5,850 bases of DNA. It comes from Sphingomonas sp. Lineage in GTDB: Bacteria > Pseudomonadota > Alphaproteobacteria > Sphingomonadales > Sphingomonadaceae. The DNA lies in the NCBI GenBank assembly GCA_013822915.1, contig PNLG01000172.1:1-5850 (forward strand). Direction: 5' to 3'. The translations under genes were made by a program, and so were the position numbers. The notes under the pieces are model-generated. The model was not told the DNA's origin. It saw nothing but the letters and a program-made list of their open reading frames with translations, and made no database searches. Within the stretch, counting starts at the first letter, position 1; each line of letters starts with the position of its first letter. Below, in pieces: positions 1 to 5,850 of this stretch.

Positions 1-119
1 TAGATTTGGTCAACATCGACAACGAGCGTTGCCTGCGCAAAGGCAACGCTGGGGGTCACCGCCATTGCAGCAGCAACAAGCGTCGTCGCAACGGCCGCCT
101 TGAAAAAATTGGTCTTCAT
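1..119 (-). CDS. skp: OmpH/Skp-family periplasmic chaperone, N-terminal part (3' end outside window)
   Basis: Only the first 39 codons are in the window. They encode a clear Sec signal peptide: MKTNFFK as the charged start, then an Ala/Val/Thr-rich hydrophobic core, and a probable cleavage site after AFA at residue 28 (AFA|QA). The mature protein begins ATLVVDVDQI, a beta-strand start like that of OmpH/Skp proteins. In that family a trimeric periplasmic chaperone binds unfolded outer-membrane proteins and delivers them to the Bam complex. The ATG overlaps the bamA stop by one base (TGATG at 121 to 117), and an AGGGA at 134 to 130 lies 10 bases upstream, so translation is probably coupled to bamA. 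The family call rests on the signal peptide, the short mature start and above all the position directly after bamA, where skp/ompH normally sits. The coiled-coil body that would prove it is not visible. The next best guess is another exported protein. Confidence 0.78.
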   Translation of the reverse strand, partial: MKTNFFKAAVATTLVAAAMAVTPSVAFAQATLVVDVDQI

Positions 120-2845
120 CAGAATTGGGTCCCTACGTTGAAAGTGATGAGTTTGGTATCTTCGCCGAACTGGCTAAGCAGCGCATGCGCAAGGTCGATA
201 CGAAGCGGGCCGAACGGCGAATTCCAGTTCACGCCAATGCCCACCGAAAGCCGGGGGCTGGCCGAATTGCCGACGAACCGCTCCAGAAACGGCTGAGTTG
301 TGTTCACCGCGGCAATATTCACCGATGTGCCCACGCAAGTGCCACCTGGCGTTGCGGTGAAGCCGACGTCGCATGTGGTCGTCTGACCCGGATTTAGGGG
401 ATCATCGAATGGGACAGTGAACAATGGCCGCCCCCCCGAATCAAGAATGGGTTCAACCAGCGGCAATACCGTGACCGCGCCCGTGACCGGGTCCACCGAT
501 GTCGGGAAAGTCGCCGTCGGCAAAGGCTGCAACACCCCAAATAGCGCGCCGAAATCCAAATAAATTGACGGTCTCAGCCCCAGTTCCCGCGCCCCCGACC
601 CGAGCGGCAGCTCAAGCTCGAGCCGACCGAGATAATAGGTTCGCCCGCCCAGCGCGTCGTCCGAAAACTGGTTGCGGTCGGTAATCAGCGTTTGCACGCC
701 AGCAGCATCGGTCTGAAAGAAGAGACGCTGCACGCGCGGGCCGATGCCGCGAATGTCAAAGCCGCGGAATTGCGGCTCGCCCAGGTAGAAGCGATCGTTG
801 ATCCGCACCGCGTCAATGCCCGGCCCACGGATTGGTTCAAGCGGTTGGATATGGCCGCCCTCGATCCCGGCAGAAAAGACAAATCCGCTGCCGACATTCC
901 AAAACTTTTTCGCCTCGAACCGGGTGCGAATATAGCGAACATTACCGCCAAGCCCCGCAAGATCGATGTTGACTGCTGCCCGCTGGCCCGCAGTAGGACG
1001 AATCCGGCTGTTCAGGCTGTCATAAAGCAGCGAAACCCCGATCGCCGAGGTCAAGCGGTTACCAATCTGATCGCACAAGAACCGTCCTGCGCGGAGCGGA
1101 TCGCAAACGCCATTCGTGAAAAATTGGTTTGGATCAAGGCTGACCTCATCGAAAGTCAGACCATAGCGCACCGACAACGCCCAATATTCGGTCAACGGGA
1201 CACTTGAACGAACCTGAAAACCGGACGACACTTGATTATAGGTGGTTTGGCGGGAATTGCCGACGAAATTGAACGCATTCAAATCGCGCCTGAAAATATC
1301 AGCCCCAAGCCCGATATTCTTGCCAAAAAGATAGGGCTCCGTAAAGCCAAGTTCGACTTGGCGCGAGAAGGTCGAATATTGGGCACTGGCGCGAAGTTCC
1401 TGGCCCAAGCCTCTGAAATTGCGTTGCCGAACCGATGCTTGCACGATAAATCGCTCAAGGCTGGAAAAGCCCAGCGACAGGTTGAGTTCGCCCGTCGCCT
1501 TTTCCTCGACATTGGTTTCGAGCACCACGCGGTCTGGCGCGGATCCGGGCTTTTGCTGAATTTCAAGCTTGTCCTGGAAAAAGCCGAGCGAGTTGATGCG
1601 ATCCTGCGACCGTTTGACCAGGAAAGTGTTAAACGCATCGCCCTCTGACAATCGGATTTCACGCCGGATAACCTTGTCTTTGGTCAGGGTATTGCCGTTG
1701 ATATCAATCCGCTCAACATAGGTGCGCTGCGCTTGCGCGATGCGAAAGTTAATCGCAAGTTCCAGCTTTTCTGAATCGCGATCAAATTCGGGATTCACTT
1801 CAACAAACGCATAGCCAAAAAGGCCCGCAGTCTGATTGATGGCGTCGACTGAATCTTCGATTTTCTTCGCGTTATACCATTCACCCTGCTTGGCCACCAA
1901 TGAAGCCGCCAACCTCTTATTATCAAAGTCGCGAATTTCGCTATCGACGGTGATCGCGCCGAACTTGTAACGCTTTCCTTCTTCAACCACATAAGTGATA
2001 ATGAAGTCACGCTTATCTGGCGTCAATTCAGCAACTGCAGAAGTTACCTTGAAGTCAGCATAACCCTCGGTCAAATAAAACTGACGAAGTTTTTGTTGAT
2101 CATAGGCGAGACGATCCTGATCGTAACTTGTATTTGAACTCAGAATAGTCAGCAAGCTTGCTTGCTTGGTTGCCATTTGCCCGCGCACCTTGGCATCAGA
2201 AAACACTTCGTTGCCAATGATATTGATCTGACGAACTTTTGATTTCGGTCCTTCGCTGATCTCGAAAATGATATCGACCCGGTTCTGGTCGAGCGACACC
2301 ATCTTCGGCGCAACCGATGCTGCAAAACGCCCCTGACGCCGATAAAGCTCGATGATCCGCGCGACATCCTGACGCACCGCGCTGCGGGTGAAGATCTGCC
2401 GCGGGGCGAGCTTGATTTCTTTGGTAATCTTGTCGGCTTTCAACCGCTTATTACCCTCAAGCAGCACGCGGTTGATGATGGGGTTCTCGCGGACCCGCAC
2501 CACAATGTCGCCCGATACCGCGCCGTCGATCGTCACATCGGCAAACAACTCGCTCGCCAGCAAATCCTTGATCGCCTGATCGAGCGTTTCATTACTGAAT
2601 ACGGCGCCTGCGCGCAATTTGGTGTAGGACAGCACCGTATCGGGCTCAATCCGCTGCGACCCTTCTACCCGCAGCGTACGGATGGTGCGCGCGGCCGCAG
2701 GAGCGGGGGCGGGACTCGCTGCCGGCGGCGATGCCTCTGGCCCAGTCTGCGCGATCGCCGTGGCGGGCAGGCCCGCCAGAATCGAACTCGCCATCAGCCA
2801 CGACGCCGCACGAACGTTCGACTTCTTCACTTCGGTCGCTTTCAC
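119..2845 (-). CDS. bamA: Outer-membrane protein assembly factor BamA (Omp85 family)
   Basis: BamA is the core of the Bam complex, which folds and inserts beta-barrel proteins into the outer membrane. With the chosen GTG start the protein has 908 residues. A signal peptide spans about 1-32 (cleavage near AIA|Q), and a Pro/Ala-rich linker 36-52. Five POTRA domains follow at about 55-120, 121-200, 203-290, 292-372 and 374-450, then a 16-strand barrel from about 451 to 908. The conserved loop-6 motif appears as FRGF at 693-696, where family members usually have (V/I)RGF, so Arg694 is the key arginine. The chain ends in a C-terminal Phe after FNVGTQ, the usual beta-signal. At 908 residues it is longer than the 810 of E. 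coli, largely because of an extended loop 7 (about 770-862). Cysteines occur as two close pairs, 581/591 and 825/837, in predicted extracellular loops 4 and 7. An in-frame ATG at 2950 would overlap rseP and put about 35 non-signal residues ahead of the signal peptide. GTG at 2845 has GGGGAG five bases upstream and gives a normal signal peptide. Confidence 0.97.
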   Translation of the reverse strand: MKATEVKKSNVRAASWLMASSILAGLPATAIAQTGPEASPPAASPAPAPAAARTIRTLRVEGSQRIEPDTVLSYTKLRAGAVFSNETLDQAIKDLLASELFADVTIDGAVSGDIVVRVRENPIINRVLLEGNKRLKADKITKEIKLAPRQIFTRSAVRQDVARIIELYRRQGRFAASVAPKMVSLDQNRVDIIFEISEGPKSKVRQINIIGNEVFSDAKVRGQMATKQASLLTILSSNTSYDQDRLAYDQQKLRQFYLTEGYADFKVTSAVAELTPDKRDFIITYVVEEGKRYKFGAITVDSEIRDFDNKRLAASLVAKQGEWYNAKKIEDSVDAINQTAGLFGYAFVEVNPEFDRDSEKLELAINFRIAQAQRTYVERIDINGNTLTKDKVIRREIRLSEGDAFNTFLVKRSQDRINSLGFFQDKLEIQQKPGSAPDRVVLETNVEEKATGELNLSLGFSSLERFIVQASVRQRNFRGLGQELRASAQYSTFSRQVELGFTEPYLFGKNIGLGADIFRRDLNAFNFVGNSRQTTYNQVSSGFQVRSSVPLTEYWALSVRYGLTFDEVSLDPNQFFTNGVCDPLRAGRFLCDQIGNRLTSAIGVSLLYDSLNSRIRPTAGQRAAVNIDLAGLGGNVRYIRTRFEAKKFWNVGSGFVFSAGIEGGHIQPLEPIRGPGIDAVRINDRFYLGEPQFRGFDIRGIGPRVQRLFFQTDAAGVQTLITDRNQFSDDALGGRTYYLGRLELELPLGSGARELGLRPSIYLDFGALFGVLQPLPTATFPTSVDPVTGAVTVLPLVEPILDSGGRPLFTVPFDDPLNPGQTTTCDVGFTATPGGTCVGTSVNIAAVNTTQPFLERFVGNSASPRLSVGIGVNWNSPFGPLRIDLAHALLSQFGEDTKLITFNVGTQF
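130..134 (-). promoter_or_regulatory. Shine-Dalgarno site for ompH/skp
   Basis: AGGGA on the minus strand lies inside the last codons of bamA, with a 10-base spacer to the ATG at 119. It supports the start overlapping the bamA stop codon and suggests that ribosomes finishing bamA can restart on the chaperone gene. Confidence 0.5.
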
Positions 2846-2883
2846 CGCCACTCCCCAGAAACGATAGATTTTCGGCCCAACAT
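2842..2883 (-). other. Possible 13-codon upstream ORF in the bamA leader
   Basis: In the 74-base gap between rseP and bamA, an ATG at 2883 opens a reading frame MLGRKSIVSGEWR. Its TGA stop (2844 to 2842) overlaps the bamA GTG as GTGA. AGGGG lies nine bases upstream of the ATG. If translated, it would deliver ribosomes to the bamA start, in the same way as the overlaps elsewhere in this operon. The peptide resembles nothing I know, and a frame this short can easily arise by chance. Confidence 0.2.
2851..2856 (-). promoter_or_regulatory. Shine-Dalgarno site that decides the bamA GTG start
   Basis: GGGGAG on the minus strand is followed by a five-base spacer (TGGCG) and GTG at 2845. Another GTG, at 2851 in the same frame, overlaps the site itself and so has no usable spacing. 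The ATG at 2950 has the rseP coding end in front of it and would not give a signal peptide at the N-terminus. The GTG at 2845 is therefore preferred. Confidence 0.6.
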
Positions 2884-2888
2884 GGCCG
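2873..2888 (-). other. Small hairpin in the bamA leader
   Basis: On the minus strand CGGCC (2888 to 2884) and GGCCG (2877 to 2873) form a perfect five-base-pair GC stem with the loop ATGTTG. The stem ends 27 bases before the bamA GTG and about 16 bases before its Shine-Dalgarno site. It is followed by AAAATC, not a T run, so it is not an intrinsic terminator. The rest of the 74-base gap (2846-2919) shows a purine-rich GGGGCAGGGCAGG stretch and no promoter I would defend. Confidence 0.3.
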
Positions 2889-2919
2889 TCCGCCCCTAAC
2901 CTGCCCTGCCCCAAGCGGA

Positions 2920-4059
2920 TCAACCGATCAACCCGGCAAGCCGGGTCCACAGGCCAAATGTGCCCAGATCATTAACCGTCACCATCACCATCAGCGCGAG
3001 CACCGCGGCCAGCCCACCGCGAAACGCCCATTCCATCGCCTGCGGGCTGACGGGACGACGCAGCACCGCCTCGATTGCATAGAACATCAAATGCCCGCCA
3101 TCGAGCACCGGCACTGGCAGCAAATTAATTACAGCCAGATTGAGCGACACCAGCGCAATGAAGAAGATGAATGACGATAGGCCGAGCGAAAATTGTTCGC
3201 CAGATACTTTGGCAATCTGAAGCGGTCCGCCCAGTTCGCTCACCGGGCGTTTGCCGACAATGATCTGACCGATCACTTCGCCCATCATGCCCAGAATATC
3301 GCCAATTTTCGCCAGCGCGACCACGGGCGCGGCAAGTGGGCTGACCGGTTCAAAACGAGCCGCGCTGGCGTCCATTGCAATGCCCAGCCGACCCAGCTTT
3401 ACCCGGTTGCCGAACCGGTCGACATCGATCTTGGCCGCGATCGTCGCCTCGACCCGCTGCGCGCGCCCCTCACGTTCAAAGGCGATCGTCACGCGCTCGC
3501 CGGGGCGGATCTGCACATAACGCAGCATGTCCTGAAAACTCGCGACCGGTCGATCGCCGAGCGCCGTAATCCGATCGCCACGCGCCAGCCCGGCAACTTG
3601 CGCAGGGCTCCCCGCTTCCACCTGCCCGACCACCGCCGATGTCTTGAGTTCCCCAACAGCAACCACAAACGCCGTCAGAATACCGAGCGCGATCGCAAAG
3701 TTGGTCACTGGCCCTGCCGCCACGATAATCGCGCGCTGCCACAGTGCCTTGGCTTGAAACGTCTGCGCCCGCTCTTCGGCTGGCAAGGCGAGCCAATTCG
3801 GGTCGCTGCGGCTCGACGGGTCCATGTCGCCTGCAAATTTCACGAAGCCGCCCAGCGGCAACAGGCTGAATTTCCAGCGCGTGCCCCGCTTGTCAGTGAC
3901 GCCGAACAGCTCGCGCCCGAAACCGATCGAAAACTCCTCCGCCTTCACGCCAAACAGGCGCCCGGCGAGGTAATGGCCAAGCTCGTGCAGAAACACCAAC
4001 GGGCCAATCACCAGCAAAAACGCCAGCACTGTCTGCAACAGACCAGGAGACTGGATCAA
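2920..4059 (-). CDS. rseP: RseP-type site-2 intramembrane zinc metalloprotease
   Basis: This is a site-2 protease family membrane metalloprotease. Known relatives are E. coli RseP, which cleaves RseA in the sigma-E pathway and signal-peptide remnants, and Caulobacter MmpA. The chosen TTG start gives 379 residues beginning MIQSPGLLQ. Transmembrane segment 1 (about 8-32) carries the zinc motif HELGH at 25-29 (His25, Glu26, His29). A membrane-edge loop with GFGR and PLGGFVKF follows. Segment 2 (about 107-136) contains GPVTNFAIA. A single PDZ domain covers about 139-210, with the ligand-loop region around AGSPAQVAGLARGD. Segment 3 (about 294-322) ends in NLLPVPVLDGGH, whose Asp320 is the third zinc ligand (LDG motif). 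Segment 4 is at about 348-366. E. coli RseP has two PDZ domains in 450 residues, so this is the shorter one-PDZ form. The start overlaps the dxr stop by four bases (TTGA), and GAAGGA lies nine bases upstream. The substrate cannot be told from the sequence. Confidence 0.96.
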   Translation of the reverse strand: MIQSPGLLQTVLAFLLVIGPLVFLHELGHYLAGRLFGVKAEEFSIGFGRELFGVTDKRGTRWKFSLLPLGGFVKFAGDMDPSSRSDPNWLALPAEERAQTFQAKALWQRAIIVAAGPVTNFAIALGILTAFVVAVGELKTSAVVGQVEAGSPAQVAGLARGDRITALGDRPVASFQDMLRYVQIRPGERVTIAFEREGRAQRVEATIAAKIDVDRFGNRVKLGRLGIAMDASAARFEPVSPLAAPVVALAKIGDILGMMGEVIGQIIVGKRPVSELGGPLQIAKVSGEQFSLGLSSFIFFIALVSLNLAVINLLPVPVLDGGHLMFYAIEAVLRRPVSPQAMEWAFRGGLAAVLALMVMVTVNDLGTFGLWTRLAGLIG

Positions 4060-5213
4060 ACCACGCAATCCTTCACACGTTCACCCGCGATCCGCCTGGC
4101 TTCGGCGTCAACCGCGAGCACCGCGTCGAGCGCCTCCGGCGCCGCCGGGTCGTAACGGTCCAGCGTATCGGCAACGATTGCGGCAATTTCAAGAAAGCCG
4201 ATCTCTCCGGCTAAAAAAGCCGCCACCGCCACTTCATTGGCCGCGTTCAGGATCGCCGGGCGCGCACCGCCTGCGTCAAGCGCCTCACGCGCCAGCCGAA
4301 GGGCGGGGAAACGCTCCGCATCGGGTGCCTCAAAGTCGAGCCGCCCAATCGCGACCAGATCGAGCGGCGCCATTGGCGTTGCCATCCGCTGCGGCCAGGC
4401 AAGGCAATGGGCGATGGGCACGCGCATGTCGCTTGGCCCCAATTGCGCCAGGATCGAGCCGTCGACATACTCGACCATCGAATGGATGATCGATTGCGGG
4501 TGGCAAATGATTTCAATCTGATCGTTCGCGACCGGGAACAGGCGGGCGGCCTCGATCAGCTCCAGTCCCTTGTTCATCAGCGTCGCCGAATCGACGGAGA
4601 TTTTCGCCCCCATCGACCAATTGGGATGCGCGACCGCCTGCGCCACGGTCATCCCGCGCATTTCCTCGCGGCTTTTGGTGCGAAACGGCCCGCCACTTGC
4701 GGTCAGGATGATGCGGCGCACGCCTTCTGGCCGGTCGAAGTCAAAACATTGATAGATCGCATTATGCTCGGAATCGGCGGGGAGCAGCGTGGCGCCCGTT
4801 CGTTCAGCCGCCGCCACAATGACATCGCCCGCCGATACCAGCGGCTCCTTGTTCGCCAGCACCACGGTCTTGCCCTGCTCAATCGCGGCCATAACGGGTT
4901 TAAGGCCCGCACAGCCGACAATCGCCGCCATCGTCCAGTCCGCGCCCATCGCGGCCGTCTCGCAGACCGCATCGGCGCCTGCGGCGGCCTCAATCCCGGT
5001 GCCCGCCAGCGCGCTTTTCAGATCGGCATAGCAACCCCTATCGGCGACAACGGCCCGCTTGGCATTGGTGCGGATGGCGGCGGCGGCCAGCTTTGCCACA
5101 TCGCAATTCGCCGTCAGCGCCAGCACATCGAATTTTTCCGGCTCGCGCTCGATCAAATCAAGCGTTGACCCCCCGATCGATCCGGTCGCGCCCAGGATCG
5201 TCACCGTCTTCAT
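4056..5213 (-). CDS. dxr: 1-deoxy-D-xylulose 5-phosphate reductoisomerase
   Basis: This cytosolic enzyme converts 1-deoxy-D-xylulose 5-phosphate to 2-C-methyl-D-erythritol 4-phosphate using NADPH and a divalent metal. It is the committed step of the MEP isoprenoid pathway (also named IspC). The 385-residue protein has the usual length. The N-terminal NADPH-binding domain shows GATGSIGGSTLDL at 8-20, and LANKEPLVSAG follows at 119-129. The metal ligands are Asp147 and Glu149 (in PADSEHN) and Glu218 (in MNKGLE), matching E. coli Asp150, Glu152 and Glu231. SGGPF at 173-177 and HPNWSMG at 196-202 form the substrate site and flexible loop, including His196 and Trp199. HPQSIIHSMVEYVDGS (238-253) is also typical. 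The C-terminal helical domain is complete, and no key residue is missing. The ATG overlaps the cdsA stop as ATGA, with GGGGA (5226 to 5222) eight bases upstream, so it should be translationally coupled to cdsA. Confidence 0.98.
   Translation of the reverse strand: MKTVTILGATGSIGGSTLDLIEREPEKFDVLALTANCDVAKLAAAAIRTNAKRAVVADRGCYADLKSALAGTGIEAAAGADAVCETAAMGADWTMAAIVGCAGLKPVMAAIEQGKTVVLANKEPLVSAGDVIVAAAERTGATLLPADSEHNAIYQCFDFDRPEGVRRIILTASGGPFRTKSREEMRGMTVAQAVAHPNWSMGAKISVDSATLMNKGLELIEAARLFPVANDQIEIICHPQSIIHSMVEYVDGSILAQLGPSDMRVPIAHCLAWPQRMATPMAPLDLVAIGRLDFEAPDAERFPALRLAREALDAGGARPAILNAANEVAVAAFLAGEIGFLEIAAIVADTLDRYDPAAPEALDAVLAVDAEARRIAGERVKDCVV
4069..4074 (-). promoter_or_regulatory. Shine-Dalgarno site that decides the rseP TTG start
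   Basis: GAAGGA on the minus strand lies inside the last codons of dxr. It is nine bases from the TTG at 4059 and directly abuts the other candidate TTG at 4068. The normal spacing and the four-base overlap with the dxr stop favour 4059. The resulting N-terminus, MIQSPGL, also looks like that of sphingomonad homologues as I remember them. Confidence 0.6.
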
Positions 5214-5850
5214 ACCATCATTCCCCGAAGTTGCGGCAGCATCACCAATATTGCAGCCAGCGGCGCGACCGGCACCAGCCCGTCAAGCCGGTCCAGCAAG
5301 CCGCCATGCCCCGGCAGGATCGAGCCGCTGTCCTTAACGCCCGCCCGCCGCTTAAGCCAGCTTTCGAACAAATCCCCTCCCTGCGATGCGATCGCCAGCA
5401 CCGGTGTTGCAAGCGTCAGCCGCCACGGCAAGCCCATTGTCACATGGAGCACCGCCGCCAGCGTGCTTGCCGCAATGATGCCGCCTGCCAGTCCCGCCCA
5501 GGTCTTGTTGGGGCTGATTTCCGGCGCGAGCCGTGGCCCGCCAAGCCAACGACCGGCGAAAAACGCGCCAATATCGCACGCCCACACCAATGCAAATGTC
5601 CAAAAAGCGAACAACAGCCCGCGCGGCTGATCGCGAATCAGGATCAGCGCTAGCACCGGCAACCCTGCATAAAGCACGCCCGCCGCGCGCTCAGGCTTGC
5701 GCCAGATGATGACGATAAAAAAACTCGCCGCCGCGACCAGACCCAGCGCAAAGAAATCCGGCCCCGCCGCCCAGGGCGACATGATCGCCAGCGGCACCGA
5801 CAGCGCAAACAGCATCAGCCGCCGCTCACCCTCTGCCATGCCGACCAGCA
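5210..5850 (-). CDS. cdsA: Phosphatidate cytidylyltransferase, C-terminal part (5' end outside window)
   Basis: CdsA is an integral inner-membrane enzyme that makes CDP-diacylglycerol from phosphatidate and CTP, the branch point for bacterial phospholipids. The last 212 complete codons are visible. The frame stays open to the window edge, so the Met at 5839 is internal: the protein should begin further upstream, since CdsA is usually longer and has more N-terminal membrane segments. Several hydrophobic segments are seen, for example around LMLFALSVPLAIM, FFALGLVAAASFFIVII and AGVLYAGLPVLALILI. Next come the conserved ACDIGAFFAGRWLGG and SPNKTWAG. The CdsA family signature lies at 5362 to 5282: SWLKRR, then KDSG, LPGHGG and LLDRLD, with all key Lys, Asp and His residues present. 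The C-terminus ends GMMV, and its stop overlaps the dxr start. An undecaprenyl diphosphate synthase gene (uppS) is commonly the upstream neighbour in alphaproteobacteria, but that is outside the window. Confidence 0.97.
   Translation of the reverse strand, partial: LVGMAEGERRLMLFALSVPLAIMSPWAAGPDFFALGLVAAASFFIVIIWRKPERAAGVLYAGLPVLALILIRDQPRGLLFAFWTFALVWACDIGAFFAGRWLGGPRLAPEISPNKTWAGLAGGIIAASTLAAVLHVTMGLPWRLTLATPVLAIASQGGDLFESWLKRRAGVKDSGSILPGHGGLLDRLDGLVPVAPLAAILVMLPQLRGMMV
5222..5226 (-). promoter_or_regulatory. Shine-Dalgarno site for dxr
   Basis: GGGGA on the minus strand, in the last codons of cdsA, has an eight-base spacer to the ATG at 5213. It confirms the start that overlaps the cdsA stop codon. 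Confidence 0.6.

Noticed and set aside
692..1648. Plus-strand open frames of 171 and 138 codons (692-1207 and 1232-1648) opposite bamA
   Set aside because: They have no recognisable domain or signal. They lie entirely inside bamA and are explained by its codon use.
2151..2162. Perfect 12-base palindrome AGCAAGCTTGCT, next to a threefold CTTG repeat
   Set aside because: It lies inside the bamA POTRA3 coding region. About one palindrome of this length is expected by chance in a window this size, so it is not a credible operator.
2873..2888. Leader hairpin as a transcription terminator after rseP
   Set aside because: The stem is only five base pairs and is followed by AAAATC instead of a T run.
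2846..2950. ATG at 2950 as the bamA start
   Set aside because: It overlaps the rseP C-terminus by 31 bases and adds a polar stretch ahead of the signal peptide. The GTG at 2845 has a good Shine-Dalgarno site and gives a normal signal peptide.
3193..4155. A 320-codon open frame on the plus strand opposite rseP and the end of dxr
   Set aside because: It mirrors the codon pattern of GC-rich rseP. The product is rich in Arg, His and Gln with no recognisable domain, while the minus strand holds a complete zinc protease with all motifs.
4407..5168. A 253-codon open frame on the plus strand opposite dxr
   Set aside because: It is an Arg/His-rich shadow frame of a fully conserved enzyme, without its own motifs or a convincing ribosome site.
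5093..5653. A 186-codon plus-strand frame across the dxr/cdsA junction
   Set aside because: Its composition is typical of antisense shadow frames (Arg, Gln, Pro, His), and both genes beneath it are certain.
5837..5839. ATG at 5839 as the cdsA start
   Set aside because: The frame remains open to the window edge with in-frame LVG codons before it, and CdsA proteins are longer with more N-terminal membrane segments. It is an internal Met.
1..5850. Search for mobile elements, CRISPR, tRNA or rRNA genes, or an unknown system
   Set aside because: Five known genes cover all but 74 bases. No inverted or direct repeats of note, no transposase or integrase and no RNA gene were seen.

Overview
The window is an ordinary chromosomal stretch from a Gram-negative bacterium. 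It most likely comes from an alphaproteobacterium of the order Sphingomonadales. I base this on the gene order, on the BamA and RseP N-termini, and on the GC-rich codon use. The assignment is by recognition only; no database search was possible.

All five genes lie on the minus strand and read from high to low coordinates. The order of transcription is: cdsA (5' end beyond the window, 5850 to 5210), dxr (5213 to 4056), rseP (4059 to 2920), bamA (2845 to 119) and an ompH/skp-type chaperone gene (119 to 1, 3' end beyond the window). Three of the four junctions are overlaps: ATGA between cdsA and dxr, TTGA between dxr and rseP, and TGATG between bamA and ompH. The only real intergenic gap is 74 bases between rseP and bamA. 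No terminator or convincing promoter was found, so the genes look like one operon whose main promoter lies outside the window.

Together the genes serve cell-envelope construction. CdsA makes CDP-diacylglycerol for phospholipids. Dxr commits carbon to the MEP isoprenoid pathway, which supplies the undecaprenyl carrier and quinones. RseP is an intramembrane protease of envelope signalling and quality control. BamA inserts beta-barrel proteins into the outer membrane. OmpH/Skp is a periplasmic chaperone that handles unfolded outer-membrane proteins for BamA.

No mobile element, CRISPR array, RNA gene or unknown system was found. The points worth a second look are fine details. Both rseP and bamA appear to use non-ATG starts. 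The bamA leader holds a possible 13-codon upstream ORF whose start codon sits in a hairpin loop. BamA has an enlarged extracellular loop 7 and two close cysteine pairs. GC content drops markedly in the POTRA-coding part of bamA.
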